From Psychrobium sp. MM17-31 (GTDB lineage Bacteria; Pseudomonadota; Gammaproteobacteria; Enterobacterales; Psychrobiaceae), in the NCBI RefSeq assembly GCF_022347785.1, contig NZ_JAKRGA010000002.1, positions 186,001 to 250,000 of the forward strand: a stretch of DNA of 64,000 nucleotides, read 5' to 3'. Both the position numbers and the translations under genes were made by a program. Below, in pieces: positions 26,270 through 35,502 of this stretch; position 1 is the stretch's first letter; every line of letters begins with the position of its first letter. The notes beneath the pieces are model-generated. The model was not told the origin of the DNA. It was given only the letters and a program-made list of their open reading frames with translations, and made no database searches.

Positions 26270-26785
26270 ATGGATAACTTTTTAGTAGTTACTGCAATGG
26301 GAACGGATCGTCCCGGCATTGTTAACGAACTGACTAAGATAGTCACCCAAACCAACTGCAACATCGTCGATAGTCGCTTGGCAGTGTTTGGCAATGAGTT
26401 CACACTAATTTTGCTACTCAGCGGCGATTGGAATGCTATTACCCGCTTTGAAACCGATCTTTCTGTTCGCAGTGCGCAGCTAGAGCTAATTACGCTCATG
26501 AAACGTACCAGCGAACACAAATTAGTGAACTATGAAGGCCAAGTCTCCGTAAAACTAGATGGTAAAGATGCACCGGGTTGTATTGGTCAATTCACCGAAT
26601 ACCTTGCAACCGAAGGCATCGACCTTTGTAGTTTTCGCACCAAAGCCAAAAGTGGCTACCAGCGCATTGAGATGTTAATTAATCTCACGCACAATACGAA
26701 TTACGAAAAACTACAACAACATTTCGATGAATTAGCTGAGCAGTTATCACTAACTATTCGCTACGAGCATCTAGAGCAGCATTAA
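26270..26785 (+). CDS. gcvR: Glycine cleavage system transcriptional repressor GcvR (ACT protein)
   Basis: 171 aa from ATG 26270, with AGGAG 4 nt upstream. Two ACT domains: VVTAMGTDRPGIVNELTKIV with CNIVDSRLAVFGNEF, then VKLDGKDAPGCIGQFTEYLA. No DNA-binding domain, as expected: GcvR acts by binding GcvA in the presence of glycine. The neighbourhood dapA (divergent), gcvR, bcp matches E. coli. No gcvTHP or gcvA genes are in this window. Confidence 0.9.
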   Translation: MDNFLVVTAMGTDRPGIVNELTKIVTQTNCNIVDSRLAVFGNEFTLILLLSGDWNAITRFETDLSVRSAQLELITLMKRTSEHKLVNYEGQVSVKLDGKDAPGCIGQFTEYLATEGIDLCSFRTKAKSGYQRIEMLINLTHNTNYEKLQQHFDELAEQLSLTIRYEHLEQH

Positions 26786-26801
26786 AACAATAGGAAGATT
26801 A

Positions 26802-27266
26802 ATGAATACTTTACAAGCAGGCGATAAAGCCCCGGAATTTACTCTTTTAGATCAAAACGAAAAAGAAGTTAGCCTAAACCAATTCTCAGGCAAAAAAGTA
26901 TTAGTCTACTTTTACCCTAAAGCCATGACACCAGGCTGTAACGTTCAAGCCCAAGGCCTGCGCGATAGCCTAGAAGAATTAAAATCACTCAACGTTGAAG
27001 TATTAGGCCTAAGCCCGGATGCACCAAAGCGCTTGGCTAAATTTACCGAAAAATTCGATTTAAACTTCAGCCTACTGTCTGATGAAGACCACGCAATTGC
27101 CGATGCATTTGGTGTTTGGGGTTTAAAAAAATTCATGGGTAAAGAGTACGATGGCATTCACCGCATCAGTTTCTTAGTTGATGAAAACGGTGTAGTTGAG
27201 CATGTATTTAACAAGTTCAAAACCAAGAACCATCACGAAGTAGTACTAGAGCATATAAAAGGTTAA
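26802..27266 (+). CDS. bcp: Thioredoxin-dependent peroxiredoxin Bcp, 1-Cys form
   Basis: 154 aa. Peroxidatic Cys46 is in YPKAMTPGCNVQAQ, with the family PxxxT/SxxC motif and conserved FGVWGLKKFMGKEYDGIHRISFL downstream (split motif). In E. coli Bcp the resolving Cys sits five residues after the peroxidatic one; here that position is Gln51, and Cys46 is the only cysteine in the protein. It must therefore work as a 1-Cys enzyme reduced directly by a thiol partner. It starts 16 bases after gcvR and is probably in the same operon. Confidence 0.92.
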   Translation: MNTLQAGDKAPEFTLLDQNEKEVSLNQFSGKKVLVYFYPKAMTPGCNVQAQGLRDSLEELKSLNVEVLGLSPDAPKRLAKFTEKFDLNFSLLSDEDHAIADAFGVWGLKKFMGKEYDGIHRISFLVDENGVVEHVFNKFKTKNHHEVVLEHIKG

Positions 27267-27297
27267 CGCGAAAGATATCGGCTCCTTGCCATCCATG

Positions 27298-27371
27298 GCA
27301 CCGCTCGATTGCTTACATGGATGTAAGTACATAGATTTTCAGGAGTCTAGAATCTTGACCGTTCATCCTGA
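27298..27371. repeat. Dispersed intergenic repeat, copy 2
   Basis: Near-identical to 16406-16475 over about 70 bases, in the spacer after bcp. Here the palindrome is perfect: CTTACAT GG ATGTAAG. It is preceded by another small palindrome, GCCATCCATGGC at 27288-27299. The two copies are about 11 kb apart. Confidence 0.85.
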
Positions 27372-27377
27372 ACATAT

Positions 27378-27407
27378 AAAGCCGCCAATCTCTCGATTGG
27401 CGGCTTT
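27378..27407. terminator. Terminator between bcp and pspC
   Basis: AAAGCCGCCAATC / GATTGGCGGCTTT, a 13-bp stem with a TCTC loop and TTTTT on the plus strand. It serves bcp and probably also the convergent psp operon. Confidence 0.9.
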
Positions 27408-27426
27408 TTACTATCTATTGAAATTA

Positions 27427-27831
27427 CTATTTCAAATTATCAATTTGACGTGCTAAATCAAATTCCTTTGAAGTAACGAAACTCTCAACATTTCTAAGAC
27501 GTAATTCGATTTGACGAAACTGTGTCTTAACTTCGCGAAACGCTTCGCGTGGCGGTTGTCCCTGCTGCCATACTTTCGATTTTACCGATACCGTGTGGTC
27601 TAAGCCGCCAATGTTTGGTTGTACATAGGGCTTTTTATCTAACATAAACCACGCTGCGATATACATTAGAAAAACAAAACCTGCACCGCCTAGGAAGAAC
27701 GCCGACAACACACCGACGCGAACCAACCAAACTTCCATGTTAAATCGCTCTGCAATCCCTGCACATACACCAGCGATCTTGCCTTGTTGTGGAATTCGAT
27801 AAAACTCTTTCACTGGTTCTTGTTGGTTCAT
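27427..27831 (-). CDS. pspC: Phage shock protein C, membrane stress transducer
   Basis: 134 aa from ATG 27831, which overlaps the pspB stop as ATGA and has GGAG upstream; a start at 27846 would add five residues. PspC domain: FYRIPQQGKIAGVCAGIAERF and WLVRVGVLSAFFLGGAGF, then the membrane helix and AAWFMLDKKP. The C-terminal ~55 residues are a short coiled coil. With PspB it senses inner-membrane damage and releases PspA from PspF. Third gene of pspABC; no pspD follows. Confidence 0.92.
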   Translation of the reverse strand: MNQQEPVKEFYRIPQQGKIAGVCAGIAERFNMEVWLVRVGVLSAFFLGGAGFVFLMYIAAWFMLDKKPYVQPNIGGLDHTVSVKSKVWQQGQPPREAFREVKTQFRQIELRLRNVESFVTSKEFDLARQIDNLK

Positions 27832-28067
27832 TGCTTTGCTCTCCATTGTGGTGCTTCAGCATCTAAAATTGACTCTAAGGTTTCAATGCGCACTGCCATC
27901 GCTTCCGCTTGTTGGCTTAGTGATGTTAGCTCTTGATACTCTTCATCAGTTAACCCTTGACTTACTTGGCGCTTGCTGCGGTAATGTAGGAATAGCCACA
28001 TCGGTGCAACAAAAACTAAAAACAGTGCTGTTGGAACTATGATTACCGCTAATACTCCTTCATCCAT
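27828..28067 (-). CDS. pspB: Phage shock protein B
   Basis: 79 aa, the normal length. One N-terminal membrane helix (IIVPTALFLVFVAPMWLFLHY) is followed by a soluble coiled coil (LTDEEYQELTSLSQQAEAMA) that interacts with PspC. Starts 12 bases after pspA and overlaps pspC by 4 bases. Confidence 0.92.
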   Translation of the reverse strand: MDEGVLAVIIVPTALFLVFVAPMWLFLHYRSKRQVSQGLTDEEYQELTSLSQQAEAMAVRIETLESILDAEAPQWRAKQ

Positions 28068-28079
28068 CGCTAATCCTCC

Positions 28080-28739
28080 CTATTTCTTTTTCATTTTCTT
28101 TTTAAGTGCTTCTAACTCATCTGAAATGGCGTCTTGCTGTTCTAACTCGGCAAATTCGTCATTTAATGAACGAGCACCTAAATCTTGGGCTTCAACTTGC
28201 GACTCTAAATCTTCAACACGGCGTTCGTATTGTTCGAACTTATCGATAGAGCTTTGGATCTTGCTAGAATCTAGTTGATTCTTCACTTTTAAGCGTGACG
28301 TCGCTGTTTCAGTGCGAATAACCATGCTCTTTTGACGAGCACGCGCTTCATCTAATTTAGTTTGCAGTTGAACAACTTCTTCTTTAAGTAGCTCTAGCTG
28401 CTCTTCAATTTGCTTCATATCTTCACTAAGCGCTGTAGCAAGCTCTGCACATTTTTGCTTTTCAACCAGTGCAGCGCGAGCTAAATCTTCGCGATCTTTG
28501 CTAAGCGCTAGCTCAGCTTTTGATTGCCACTCAGCTTCTTGATTAGAAGCGCGAGTTACGCGACGTTGTAATTCTTTCTTTTGTGCAATTAGGCTTGCAG
28601 AGTTAGAGCGAACTTCAACTAAGGTATCTTCCATTTCTTGAATGATCAGGCGAACCATTTTCTTTGGATCTTCCGCCTTGTCTAATAGTGACGTGATATT
28701 CGAGTTAACGATATCTGCAAATCTGCTAAAAATTCCCAT
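28080..28739 (-). CDS. pspA: Phage shock protein A, membrane-stabilising ESCRT-III-like protein
   Basis: 219 aa. The amphipathic N-terminal helix MGIFSRFADIVNSNI precedes the family segment KAEDPKKMVRLIIQEMEDTL, then an almost continuous coiled coil. It binds damaged inner membrane and inhibits the enhancer-binding protein PspF, encoded divergently at 28930. Leading gene of pspABC. Ends in a Lys-rich KKKMKKK tail. Confidence 0.95.
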   Translation of the reverse strand: MGIFSRFADIVNSNITSLLDKAEDPKKMVRLIIQEMEDTLVEVRSNSASLIAQKKELQRRVTRASNQEAEWQSKAELALSKDREDLARAALVEKQKCAELATALSEDMKQIEEQLELLKEEVVQLQTKLDEARARQKSMVIRTETATSRLKVKNQLDSSKIQSSIDKFEQYERRVEDLESQVEAQDLGARSLNDEFAELEQQDAISDELEALKKKMKKK

Positions 28740-28788
28740 AATGAACTTCCTCTTATCTTCGAAACTTTATGAATTTGATTTATGGTAT

Positions 28789-28803
28789 TCAGGATTGATG
28801 CCA
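28789..28803 (-). promoter_or_regulatory. Candidate sigma-54 promoter of pspABC
   Basis: Read leftward: TGGCAT, 5 nt, CTGA. The -24 half is good and the GG to -12 spacing is right, but the -12 reads TGA instead of TGC. It lies 50-64 bases upstream of the pspA start, and pspA is a classical PspF/sigma-54 target, so it is the best candidate in the gap. Confidence 0.45.
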
Positions 28804-28929
28804 GTCTAACATTTAATTCCTAAACCATTAAAAATTAAGTAAATAATTATTTTTTAGTTTGTGATATTTTTCTGCCAACTTATTTGTTAGACTAATTTTT
28901 AGTTAATTAAACCAATAAAAAGCATAACT

Positions 28930-30009
28930 ATGAGTCGTTTTAACAAAAAAGATAACCTAGTGGGTCAAGCTGCTAGTTTTTTGGAAGTTTTAGATCACGT
29001 TTCCCTAGCTGCACCAATCAATAAACCCGTTCTTATTATTGGCGAGCGCGGCACAGGTAAGGAGCTCATTGCCGAGCGTTTACATTATCTATCCAAACGC
29101 TGGGATGCCAACTACGTCAAACTAAACTGTGCGACTCTATCAGAAAGCGTCTTGGAAAGTGAACTCTTTGGTCACGAATCAGGTGCCTTTACTGGCGCAA
29201 GTAAACGCCATGAAGGCCGTTTTGAACGCGCCAATGGCGGTACACTGTTTCTAGACGAACTAGCTAACACCTCACTGCGTGTGCAAGAAAAACTACTCAA
29301 TGTTATTGAATATGGTGAATTTGAGCGCGTAGGTGGCACGCGTCCAGTTAAAACCGATGTCAGACTTATTTGTGCTACCAATGAAGATTTACCAAGCTTA
29401 GTGGCGAAAGGGAAATTCCGAGCCGACTTACTAGATCGCCTAGCCTTTGATGTAATCACCCTCCCGCCGTTAAGACACCGCCAAGAAGATATCCTGTTAC
29501 TAGGCGAAACTTTCGCGATTAATATGGCGCGTCAATTAGAGCTTGAGTACTTTGGTGGTTTTGGCGCCAAAGCCAAACAAACCCTACTTAGTTACGATTG
29601 GCCGGGTAACGTGCGTGAACTTAAAAATGTGGTTGAGCGTTCACTATACCGTCATGACAACGCGGCGCTACCACTACAGAAGATCTTAATCGACCCATTC
29701 GAGTCTGCATTTAGACCACAACAATCAATTGCCTCTTCGGTGGTTGCAAGTGATAACGTTGCTCCTATGCCAACGCAAACCACTAGTGCACCTGCTGCAA
29801 CTAGCCCAGAGCCAGCGGCTAAAGCGACTTTCCCGCTAGATTTTAAAACCGTTACCCAAGACTTTGAAATTGACCTAATTAAACAAGCCCTTGCCAGTGC
29901 CCAATTTAGCCAGAAGAAAGCCGCTGAACAATTAGGTGTGACCTACCATCAACTGCGTGGCTTACTCAAAAAATATCAACTGCTAGAGTCTAGTGCCGCC
30001 AATGAGTAA
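28930..30009 (+). CDS. pspF: Sigma-54 enhancer-binding protein PspF, activator of the psp operon
   Basis: 359 aa. It has no regulatory N-terminal domain and begins almost at the AAA+ module: Walker A GERGTGKEL, the sigma-54 contact loop GAFTGA, Walker B GGTLFLDEL, and sensor region VRLICATNEDL. A linker rich in Ala/Pro/Thr leads to a C-terminal Fis-type HTH (FSQKKAAEQLGVTYHQLRGLL). It is inhibited directly by PspA and activates the divergent pspABC promoter. The linker is somewhat long compared with the 325-aa E. coli protein. Confidence 0.95.
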   Translation: MSRFNKKDNLVGQAASFLEVLDHVSLAAPINKPVLIIGERGTGKELIAERLHYLSKRWDANYVKLNCATLSESVLESELFGHESGAFTGASKRHEGRFERANGGTLFLDELANTSLRVQEKLLNVIEYGEFERVGGTRPVKTDVRLICATNEDLPSLVAKGKFRADLLDRLAFDVITLPPLRHRQEDILLLGETFAINMARQLELEYFGGFGAKAKQTLLSYDWPGNVRELKNVVERSLYRHDNAALPLQKILIDPFESAFRPQQSIASSVVASDNVAPMPTQTTSAPAATSPEPAAKATFPLDFKTVTQDFEIDLIKQALASAQFSQKKAAEQLGVTYHQLRGLLKKYQLLESSAANE

Positions 30010-30151
30010 TCTTTTGCTCTAAGCGAATAGTCATTTGGTCTAAATGAGTCACAAAAACGCCGAGATACCTGATTTTACGTCTATAATTATGTTGATGTTA
30101 CAGGGACTTGGCGTTACATTAGCAAATATCACTAGCGGCGCTCACACCAGC

Positions 30152-31804
30152 ATGAAAAATTGGTTAATTTTTGTTTTAAAAGTATGCTTTATCACTAGCA
30201 TTTTGATGCTAGTAGGTTGTGGCCCTAGTGTTGATAAAAACCTCCATACGCCGGGTATTGTATATTGCTCAGAAGGCGATCCAACATCCTTTAATCCACA
30301 GCTAACCACCAACGGCACTACCACTGATGCGTCGTCGTATCAGATATACAACCGCTTAGTTGAATACGACCCTGCGCTTGGCAGCATAGTACCAGCGTTA
30401 GCCCGTCACTGGTTTATTAACGAAGATGGCACCAGTTACACGTTTTACCTGCGCAAAAACGTAAAATTCCACAGCAATAAAGATTTTACGCCAACGCGCG
30501 ATTTTAATGCCGACGATGTGCTGTTTAGCTTTAACCGCGTCATAGATGCTGCTCATCCATACCACCAAGTGTCTGGTGGCAGCTATCCGTTTTTCCAAAG
30601 CGTTGGCTTTACCGATATCATCAACAAAATCGTAAAAGTGAATGACTACATGATAGTGATTCACCTGACAGAAAAAGACGCCTCATTTATGGCCAACCTC
30701 GCAGCAAACTTTGCGGTGATTCAATCTAAAGAATACGCCGATCAACTAGCGGCGCAAAACAAACAAGCACAAATCGATAGCAAGCCAATTGGTACAGGCC
30801 CATTTGTCCTCGATTCTTACTTTCAAAATGACCACATTCGCTACAAGCCAAATCTTAACTACTGGAATGGCGCGCCAGCGATTGAACAACTGGTATTTGA
30901 TATCACGCCCAAAAGTACCAACCGCATCGCTAAATTGATGACTGGTGACTGTGATGTCTCGGCACTGCCGCAATCGAGTGAAATCGATATCATTCGTCAA
31001 AACAAGAAACTCGAACTACAAATCCAAACAGGATTTAACGTATCTTATCTTGGGTTTAACACCGAACGCGTGCCCTTTAACGAACCTAAGGTGCGCCAAG
31101 CATTAGCACATGCCATTAATAAACGAGCCATTGTCGAAGCTGTGTATTACGGCAGTGCGACTATTGCCGATAGTGTTTTACCATCTCTGTCTTGGGCATA
31201 TAACGATGCGTTACCGCCTTACGAATACAATATCGATAAAGCAAAAGCACTGCTAGCAGAAGCTGGATACGCCGATGGTTTTGAAATGACCTTGTGGGCA
31301 GCTCCCGTGCAGCGAATTTACAATCCTAACGCCATCAAAACTGCCGAATTAATTCAAGGACAACTAAAGAAAATCGGCGTTGAAGTTAAAATTGTGACCT
31401 ATGGCTGGAATGTGTTTATCGAGAAGCTCAACGACTATAGCTACGACTCACTGTTGCTTGGCTGGACCGCTGACAATGCGGATCCCGACAACTTCTTTAG
31501 GCCACTATTTAGTTGTGCTGCACTGCTATCTGGTGGTAATCGCGTTAACTGGTGTAACGATAATTTCGATGAAACCATTAACCAAGCTATCGCCTTTACC
31601 GACGAGAAAAAACGCGTTCCGTTTTATTTGGCAGCGCAGCAAAGCCTTAATGAACAAGTGCCCTTGATTCCTATTGCTCACGCGCTGCGCTTTCAGGTTA
31701 AGAGTCGTAATATCAGTGGTATGTCGCTCAATCCGTACGGTGGAATTTCATTTGCCAAGGCAAAACGCAAGGCTGCTGTTAATCAAGCGGGAGGTGCTCA
31801 GTAA
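30152..31804 (+). CDS. sapA: ABC transporter peptide-binding lipoprotein SapA
   Basis: 550 aa from ATG 30152, chosen because it begins the lipoprotein signal MKNWLIFVLKVCFITSILMLVGC (lipobox LVGC; written here as seen up to Cys); the frame is open to 30044 but those codons look non-coding and I see no good ribosome site for either start. SBP family 5 features: GDPTSFNPQLTTNGTT, YTFYLRKNVKFH, TGPFVLDSY and VRQALAHAINK. It is the substrate-binding component of a dipeptide/oligopeptide-type importer. The name Sap rests on the order pspF-sapABCDF. In Salmonella Sap confers antimicrobial-peptide resistance; substrate here is unproven. Confidence 0.88.
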   Translation: MKNWLIFVLKVCFITSILMLVGCGPSVDKNLHTPGIVYCSEGDPTSFNPQLTTNGTTTDASSYQIYNRLVEYDPALGSIVPALARHWFINEDGTSYTFYLRKNVKFHSNKDFTPTRDFNADDVLFSFNRVIDAAHPYHQVSGGSYPFFQSVGFTDIINKIVKVNDYMIVIHLTEKDASFMANLAANFAVIQSKEYADQLAAQNKQAQIDSKPIGTGPFVLDSYFQNDHIRYKPNLNYWNGAPAIEQLVFDITPKSTNRIAKLMTGDCDVSALPQSSEIDIIRQNKKLELQIQTGFNVSYLGFNTERVPFNEPKVRQALAHAINKRAIVEAVYYGSATIADSVLPSLSWAYNDALPPYEYNIDKAKALLAEAGYADGFEMTLWAAPVQRIYNPNAIKTAELIQGQLKKIGVEVKIVTYGWNVFIEKLNDYSYDSLLLGWTADNADPDNFFRPLFSCAALLSGGNRVNWCNDNFDETINQAIAFTDEKKRVPFYLAAQQSLNEQVPLIPIAHALRFQVKSRNISGMSLNPYGGISFAKAKRKAAVNQAGGAQ

Positions 31805-32835
31805 TGTGGTTTTACATTGTTAGACGCATCAATCTGTTTGTTTTTACGGTCGCCGTTTTATTTCTATTAGTCTTTATCATGCTCAATGCGCTACCTGGTG
31901 AATTAGCGACTAACCTTAGTGGCGTGCAAAACCCAACTATCGCCCAATACGATGCCATAGTGGCGCAATACCAGCTGGATAAAAGCTGGTTTAATCAATA
32001 CATTTCCTTTATTAAACAGCGAATACACGGCGACTTTGGCGTTTCTTTTAGCGATGCGAAACCTATTTTCGATGAGATGCTACGCTTGCTGCCAGCAACG
32101 ATTGAACTGTGTATTTACGCCATGACTATCGCTTTATTACTAGGCTTGCCGCTGGGTATTATTGCGGCGGTTTACTACAAAAAGTTTGGTGATTTTTTCC
32201 TGTTAGGTACCAGTCTGATTGGCTATTCTATTCCGGTATTCTGGCTCGGCGTTATCGCCATAATGTATTTTGGTTTAGATCTGCAATGGCTACCCGTAGC
32301 TGGCAAACTCAACCTGTTATATCAAGTAGAGCACGTGACGGGCTTTACCCTGATTGATATCTACTTGTCAGATATTCAATACAAGCAATTGGCTTATCAA
32401 GATGCGCTAGCTCACCTTGTGATGCCAACAATCACGCTAGCTGTTATTCCTTGTGCTATCGTATTTCGCATCACGCGCACCACTATGCTCGAAGAGCTCA
32501 ATGCCAATTATATTAAAGCTGCGCAAGCACGTGGATTGCACCCCCTTTCAGTCATTTTTCATCATGCTCTGCCAAACGCGATTCAGCCAGTATTATCACA
32601 AATCACGCTGCAACTAAGTACGCTACTCACGAGTGCTATGGTAACGGAAGTGATTTTTTCGTGGCCTGGGATTGGTCAATGGTTGATTCAAGCGACCTAT
32701 CAGCAAAATTATCCAATTATTAGCGCAGGTATATTGGTCTGTGCCGGATTTGTAATTGTAGTGACAGTGATCAGCGACGTCTTGTTGATTGCTACCACCC
32801 CTAGAAGAAGGAGCGCTGAGTATGGCTCGATCTGA
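31804..32835 (+). CDS. sapB: ABC transporter permease SapB
   Basis: 343 aa, DppB/OppB-type inner-membrane permease with about six helices. The typical N terminus is WFYIVRRINLFVFTVAVLFLLVF, and the EAA loop is NYIKAAQARGLHPLSVIFHHALPNA split over two stretches. Overlaps sapA by one base (TAATG) and sapC by 14 bases, so translational coupling is likely. Confidence 0.92.
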   Translation: MWFYIVRRINLFVFTVAVLFLLVFIMLNALPGELATNLSGVQNPTIAQYDAIVAQYQLDKSWFNQYISFIKQRIHGDFGVSFSDAKPIFDEMLRLLPATIELCIYAMTIALLLGLPLGIIAAVYYKKFGDFFLLGTSLIGYSIPVFWLGVIAIMYFGLDLQWLPVAGKLNLLYQVEHVTGFTLIDIYLSDIQYKQLAYQDALAHLVMPTITLAVIPCAIVFRITRTTMLEELNANYIKAAQARGLHPLSVIFHHALPNAIQPVLSQITLQLSTLLTSAMVTEVIFSWPGIGQWLIQATYQQNYPIISAGILVCAGFVIVVTVISDVLLIATTPRRRSAEYGSI

Positions 32836-33715
32836 TAGCATTTACCAAGAAGAAACTATTCCGTCACCATTGCGTCAAATTTGGCTAAACTTCGTTAGTT
32901 ATCCGGTGGCAATGCTAGGTTTGTGGGTATTTTTAGGCTTTTTACTCATCACCATAATCGCCCCGTTTATTGCGCCGTACCCTCCAGGATTGCAGCACCC
33001 CGATGCGCTTTTATATCCGCCGTCATGGCATGAAAATGGTCAAGTTGCTTACTTCTTTGGCACCGACGATTTAGGACGTGATATTTTCTCAGATCTTTTA
33101 CACGGCGTGCGCACCACCTTTGGTGCTAGCCTGATCGTGACAATTTTTGCAGCATTTTTCGGCATTTTGATTGGTATTTTATCCGGCATGTCTCGCGGCT
33201 TAAAATCGAGTATTCTCAACCACATTCTCGACGCGACCTTAGCGATTCCATCTCTACTGCTTGCCATTGTTCTGGTTGCCATTAGCGGCCAAACCATGAC
33301 CAACGTAATGATCGCCGTAGGCATTGCCCTTGTGCCGCAATTTGTTCGTGCTACTCATACCGCCGTTCATCATGAGCTATCGCGAGAGTATGTCATCGCC
33401 GCTAAACTCGATGGTGCTAATAAATTTCAAATCTTCTATAACGTCATTTTGCCTAACGTACTCAATGCACTGATTGTTCAATTTACCTTGGCAATATCCA
33501 TCGCCATTATCGATATTGCAACGCTAGGCTTTTTGCGTATTGGCGCGCCATCGTCAACCTCTGAATGGGGCACTATGCTGGCAGACGGCGTCGATTTGAT
33601 ATTTATTGCGCCGTGGAACGTTACCTTCCCCGGTATGGCAATTTTCGCGAGCGTACTAGCTGTTAACTTTATCGGTTACGGCCTGCAACGCGCGGTGAAG
33701 GAGGGTCTGGGATAA
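32822..33715 (+). CDS. sapC: ABC transporter permease SapC
   Basis: 297 aa from ATG 32822, with AAGGAG upstream and overlapping the end of sapB. DppC/OppC family: PLRQIWLNFVSYPVAMLGLW at the start, FGTDDLGRDIFSDLLHG, and the EAA loop YVIAAKLDGANKFQIFYN. It forms the channel with SapB. It overlaps sapD by one base. Confidence 0.92.
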   Translation: MARSDSIYQEETIPSPLRQIWLNFVSYPVAMLGLWVFLGFLLITIIAPFIAPYPPGLQHPDALLYPPSWHENGQVAYFFGTDDLGRDIFSDLLHGVRTTFGASLIVTIFAAFFGILIGILSGMSRGLKSSILNHILDATLAIPSLLLAIVLVAISGQTMTNVMIAVGIALVPQFVRATHTAVHHELSREYVIAAKLDGANKFQIFYNVILPNVLNALIVQFTLAISIAIIDIATLGFLRIGAPSSTSEWGTMLADGVDLIFIAPWNVTFPGMAIFASVLAVNFIGYGLQRAVKEGLG

Positions 33716-34710
33716 TGCCATTACTCGACATTCGCAACCTTAGCATTGAATTTGATAGTCCTCACGGTCGCATTCGCGCGGTAGACAGAGTGAATTTGTC
33801 GCTTAACGCTGGCGAGATAATGGGATTGGTAGGCGAATCTGGCTCAGGCAAAAGTCTAGTGGCCAAAGCCATTATGGGCATATTAACCGATCGCTGGACA
33901 GTATCAGCCGACCGCCTACGCTACAACGGCGTCGATTTACTAGGACTTAGTGCCAGCGAACGTCGTAAATTGATGGGGCGTGAAATTGCAATGGTATTTC
34001 AAGAGCCATCATCAAGCCTCGATCCCAACGATACCGTTGGCCATCAATTTCACGAATCCTTGCCGATGGACGAGTGTGATGTGCCCTTTTATCGCCGTAA
34101 AAAATGGCGTGACGAGCAAATCAAAAGCTTATTACACAAAGTCGGTATTCGCGATCATAAACGCGTACTAAAAAGCTACCCGCATGAGCTTTCTGAGGGG
34201 ATGTGTCAAAAGGTATTAATCGCCATGACAATCGCCTACAAACCGCGCTTGCTAATTGCTGATGAACCGACAACAGTTATCGAAGCAGGCGCGCAAGATC
34301 AAATATTCAAGCTGTTTAAAAAGCTCAATCAACTTAATGAAGTTTCTATTTTGCTTATTACTCACGATTTAGAACACGTTGAGAATTGGACTGAAACACT
34401 TACCGTAATGTACTGTGGCCAAACCGTTGAGTCAGGCTTTACTAAAGATATTTTCAAGCAGCCATTTCATCCATACACCATGGCGCTATTGCAAAGCATG
34501 CCTCATTTTGACGAGCTGCTAAACCACAAATCGCAGCTCACTACCTTATCGGGGTGTGTTCCATCATTACAGCATTTACCAATCGGTTGTCGTCTTGGGC
34601 CGCGCTGTCCCCGCGCACATCGCAAATGTGTAGAAACGCCTGTCATGGAAAAGTCTCGTGGTCACTACTTTAGCTGCCATTTCCCGTTAACTGAGAGTGT
34701 AGAATCCTAA
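33715..34710 (+). CDS. sapD: ABC transporter ATPase SapD
   Basis: 331 aa. Walker A GESGSGKSL, Q-loop MVFQEPSSSLDPN, Walker B RLLIADEPT, H-loop LLITHD, and the C-terminal oligopeptide/dipeptide domain with the Cys cluster (GCRLGPRCPRAHRKC) that in this family may bind an Fe-S cluster. The signature is LSEGMCQK rather than LSGGQ, a deviation also typical of SapD proteins. It forms a heterodimer with SapF. Confidence 0.92.
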   Translation: MPLLDIRNLSIEFDSPHGRIRAVDRVNLSLNAGEIMGLVGESGSGKSLVAKAIMGILTDRWTVSADRLRYNGVDLLGLSASERRKLMGREIAMVFQEPSSSLDPNDTVGHQFHESLPMDECDVPFYRRKKWRDEQIKSLLHKVGIRDHKRVLKSYPHELSEGMCQKVLIAMTIAYKPRLLIADEPTTVIEAGAQDQIFKLFKKLNQLNEVSILLITHDLEHVENWTETLTVMYCGQTVESGFTKDIFKQPFHPYTMALLQSMPHFDELLNHKSQLTTLSGCVPSLQHLPIGCRLGPRCPRAHRKCVETPVMEKSRGHYFSCHFPLTESVES

Positions 34711-34711
34711 T

Positions 34712-35479
34712 ATGAGTACCTTACTTAAAGTTAACAACCTAACCAAATCCTTTAAGGTGGGCTATCGCTGGTTAATCCCGCAATACCAACGTGCTTTAGG
34801 GCCTGTTTCCTTTGAATTAGCAGAGCAACAAACCCTATCCATCGTTGGTAATGCCGGCTCAGGAAAAACCACCCTAGCACGCATTTTAGTAGGCGCTGAG
34901 CAACGCACCTCTGGCGAAATTATTCTCGAAGGTGAACAGCTAGAAATTAAAAACCATATTCAGCGTTGTTGTGCTATTCGGATGATTTTCCAAGATGCTA
35001 ACACCAGTCTCAATCCGCGAATGCGTATTGGCAACCTGCTAGAAGAGCCACTGAAATTTGCCACCGATATGCCAGCGAAAGATCGCGAGCAAGAAGTTTA
35101 TAGCAAACTACGTCAAGTTGGCTTATTGCCAGAGCACGCTCACTTCTACCCACATATGATTTCTGGCGGCCAAAAACAGCGGATTGCGGTTGCTCGTGCG
35201 CTAATGCTAAATCCGCATATCATTGTGGCAGATGAAGCACTATCGGTACTTGATATGTCGGTGCGTTCGCAAATTATTAATCTGCTATTGAAACTACAAC
35301 AAGAAATGGGATTGTCGTATATTTTCGTATCCCATAACATTAACGTGGTGCGTCACATTAGTGACAAAGTGATGGTGTTAGACCAAGGACAAGTGGTTGA
35401 ATCAGGTGATGCAGAGCAAGTATTTAAAGCGCCAAAGCACGATCAAACGCGTAAATTGTTATATAATCTCGGCCATTAA
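34712..35479 (+). CDS. sapF: ABC transporter ATPase SapF
   Basis: 255 aa. Walker [11 protein letters not shown], canonical signature [15 protein letters not shown], Walker [15 protein letters not shown]-loop FVSHN. It lacks the C-terminal oligopeptide domain present in SapD. It starts one base after the sapD stop and is the last gene of sapABCDF. Confidence 0.92.
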   Translation: MSTLLKVNNLTKSFKVGYRWLIPQYQRALGPVSFELAEQQTLSIVGNAGSGKTTLARILVGAEQRTSGEIILEGEQLEIKNHIQRCCAIRMIFQDANTSLNPRMRIGNLLEEPLKFATDMPAKDREQEVYSKLRQVGLLPEHAHFYPHMISGGQKQRIAVARALMLNPHIIVADEALSVLDMSVRSQIINLLLKLQQEMGLSYIFVSHNINVVRHISDKVMVLDQGQVVESGDAEQVFKAPKHDQTRKLLYNLGH

Positions 35480-35502
35480 TTTATTCATCAAGGTCAGAGA
35501 TT

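Noticed and set aside
30044-30151. Upstream in-frame extension of sapA
   Set aside because: Starting there hides the lipoprotein signal; residues look non-coding.
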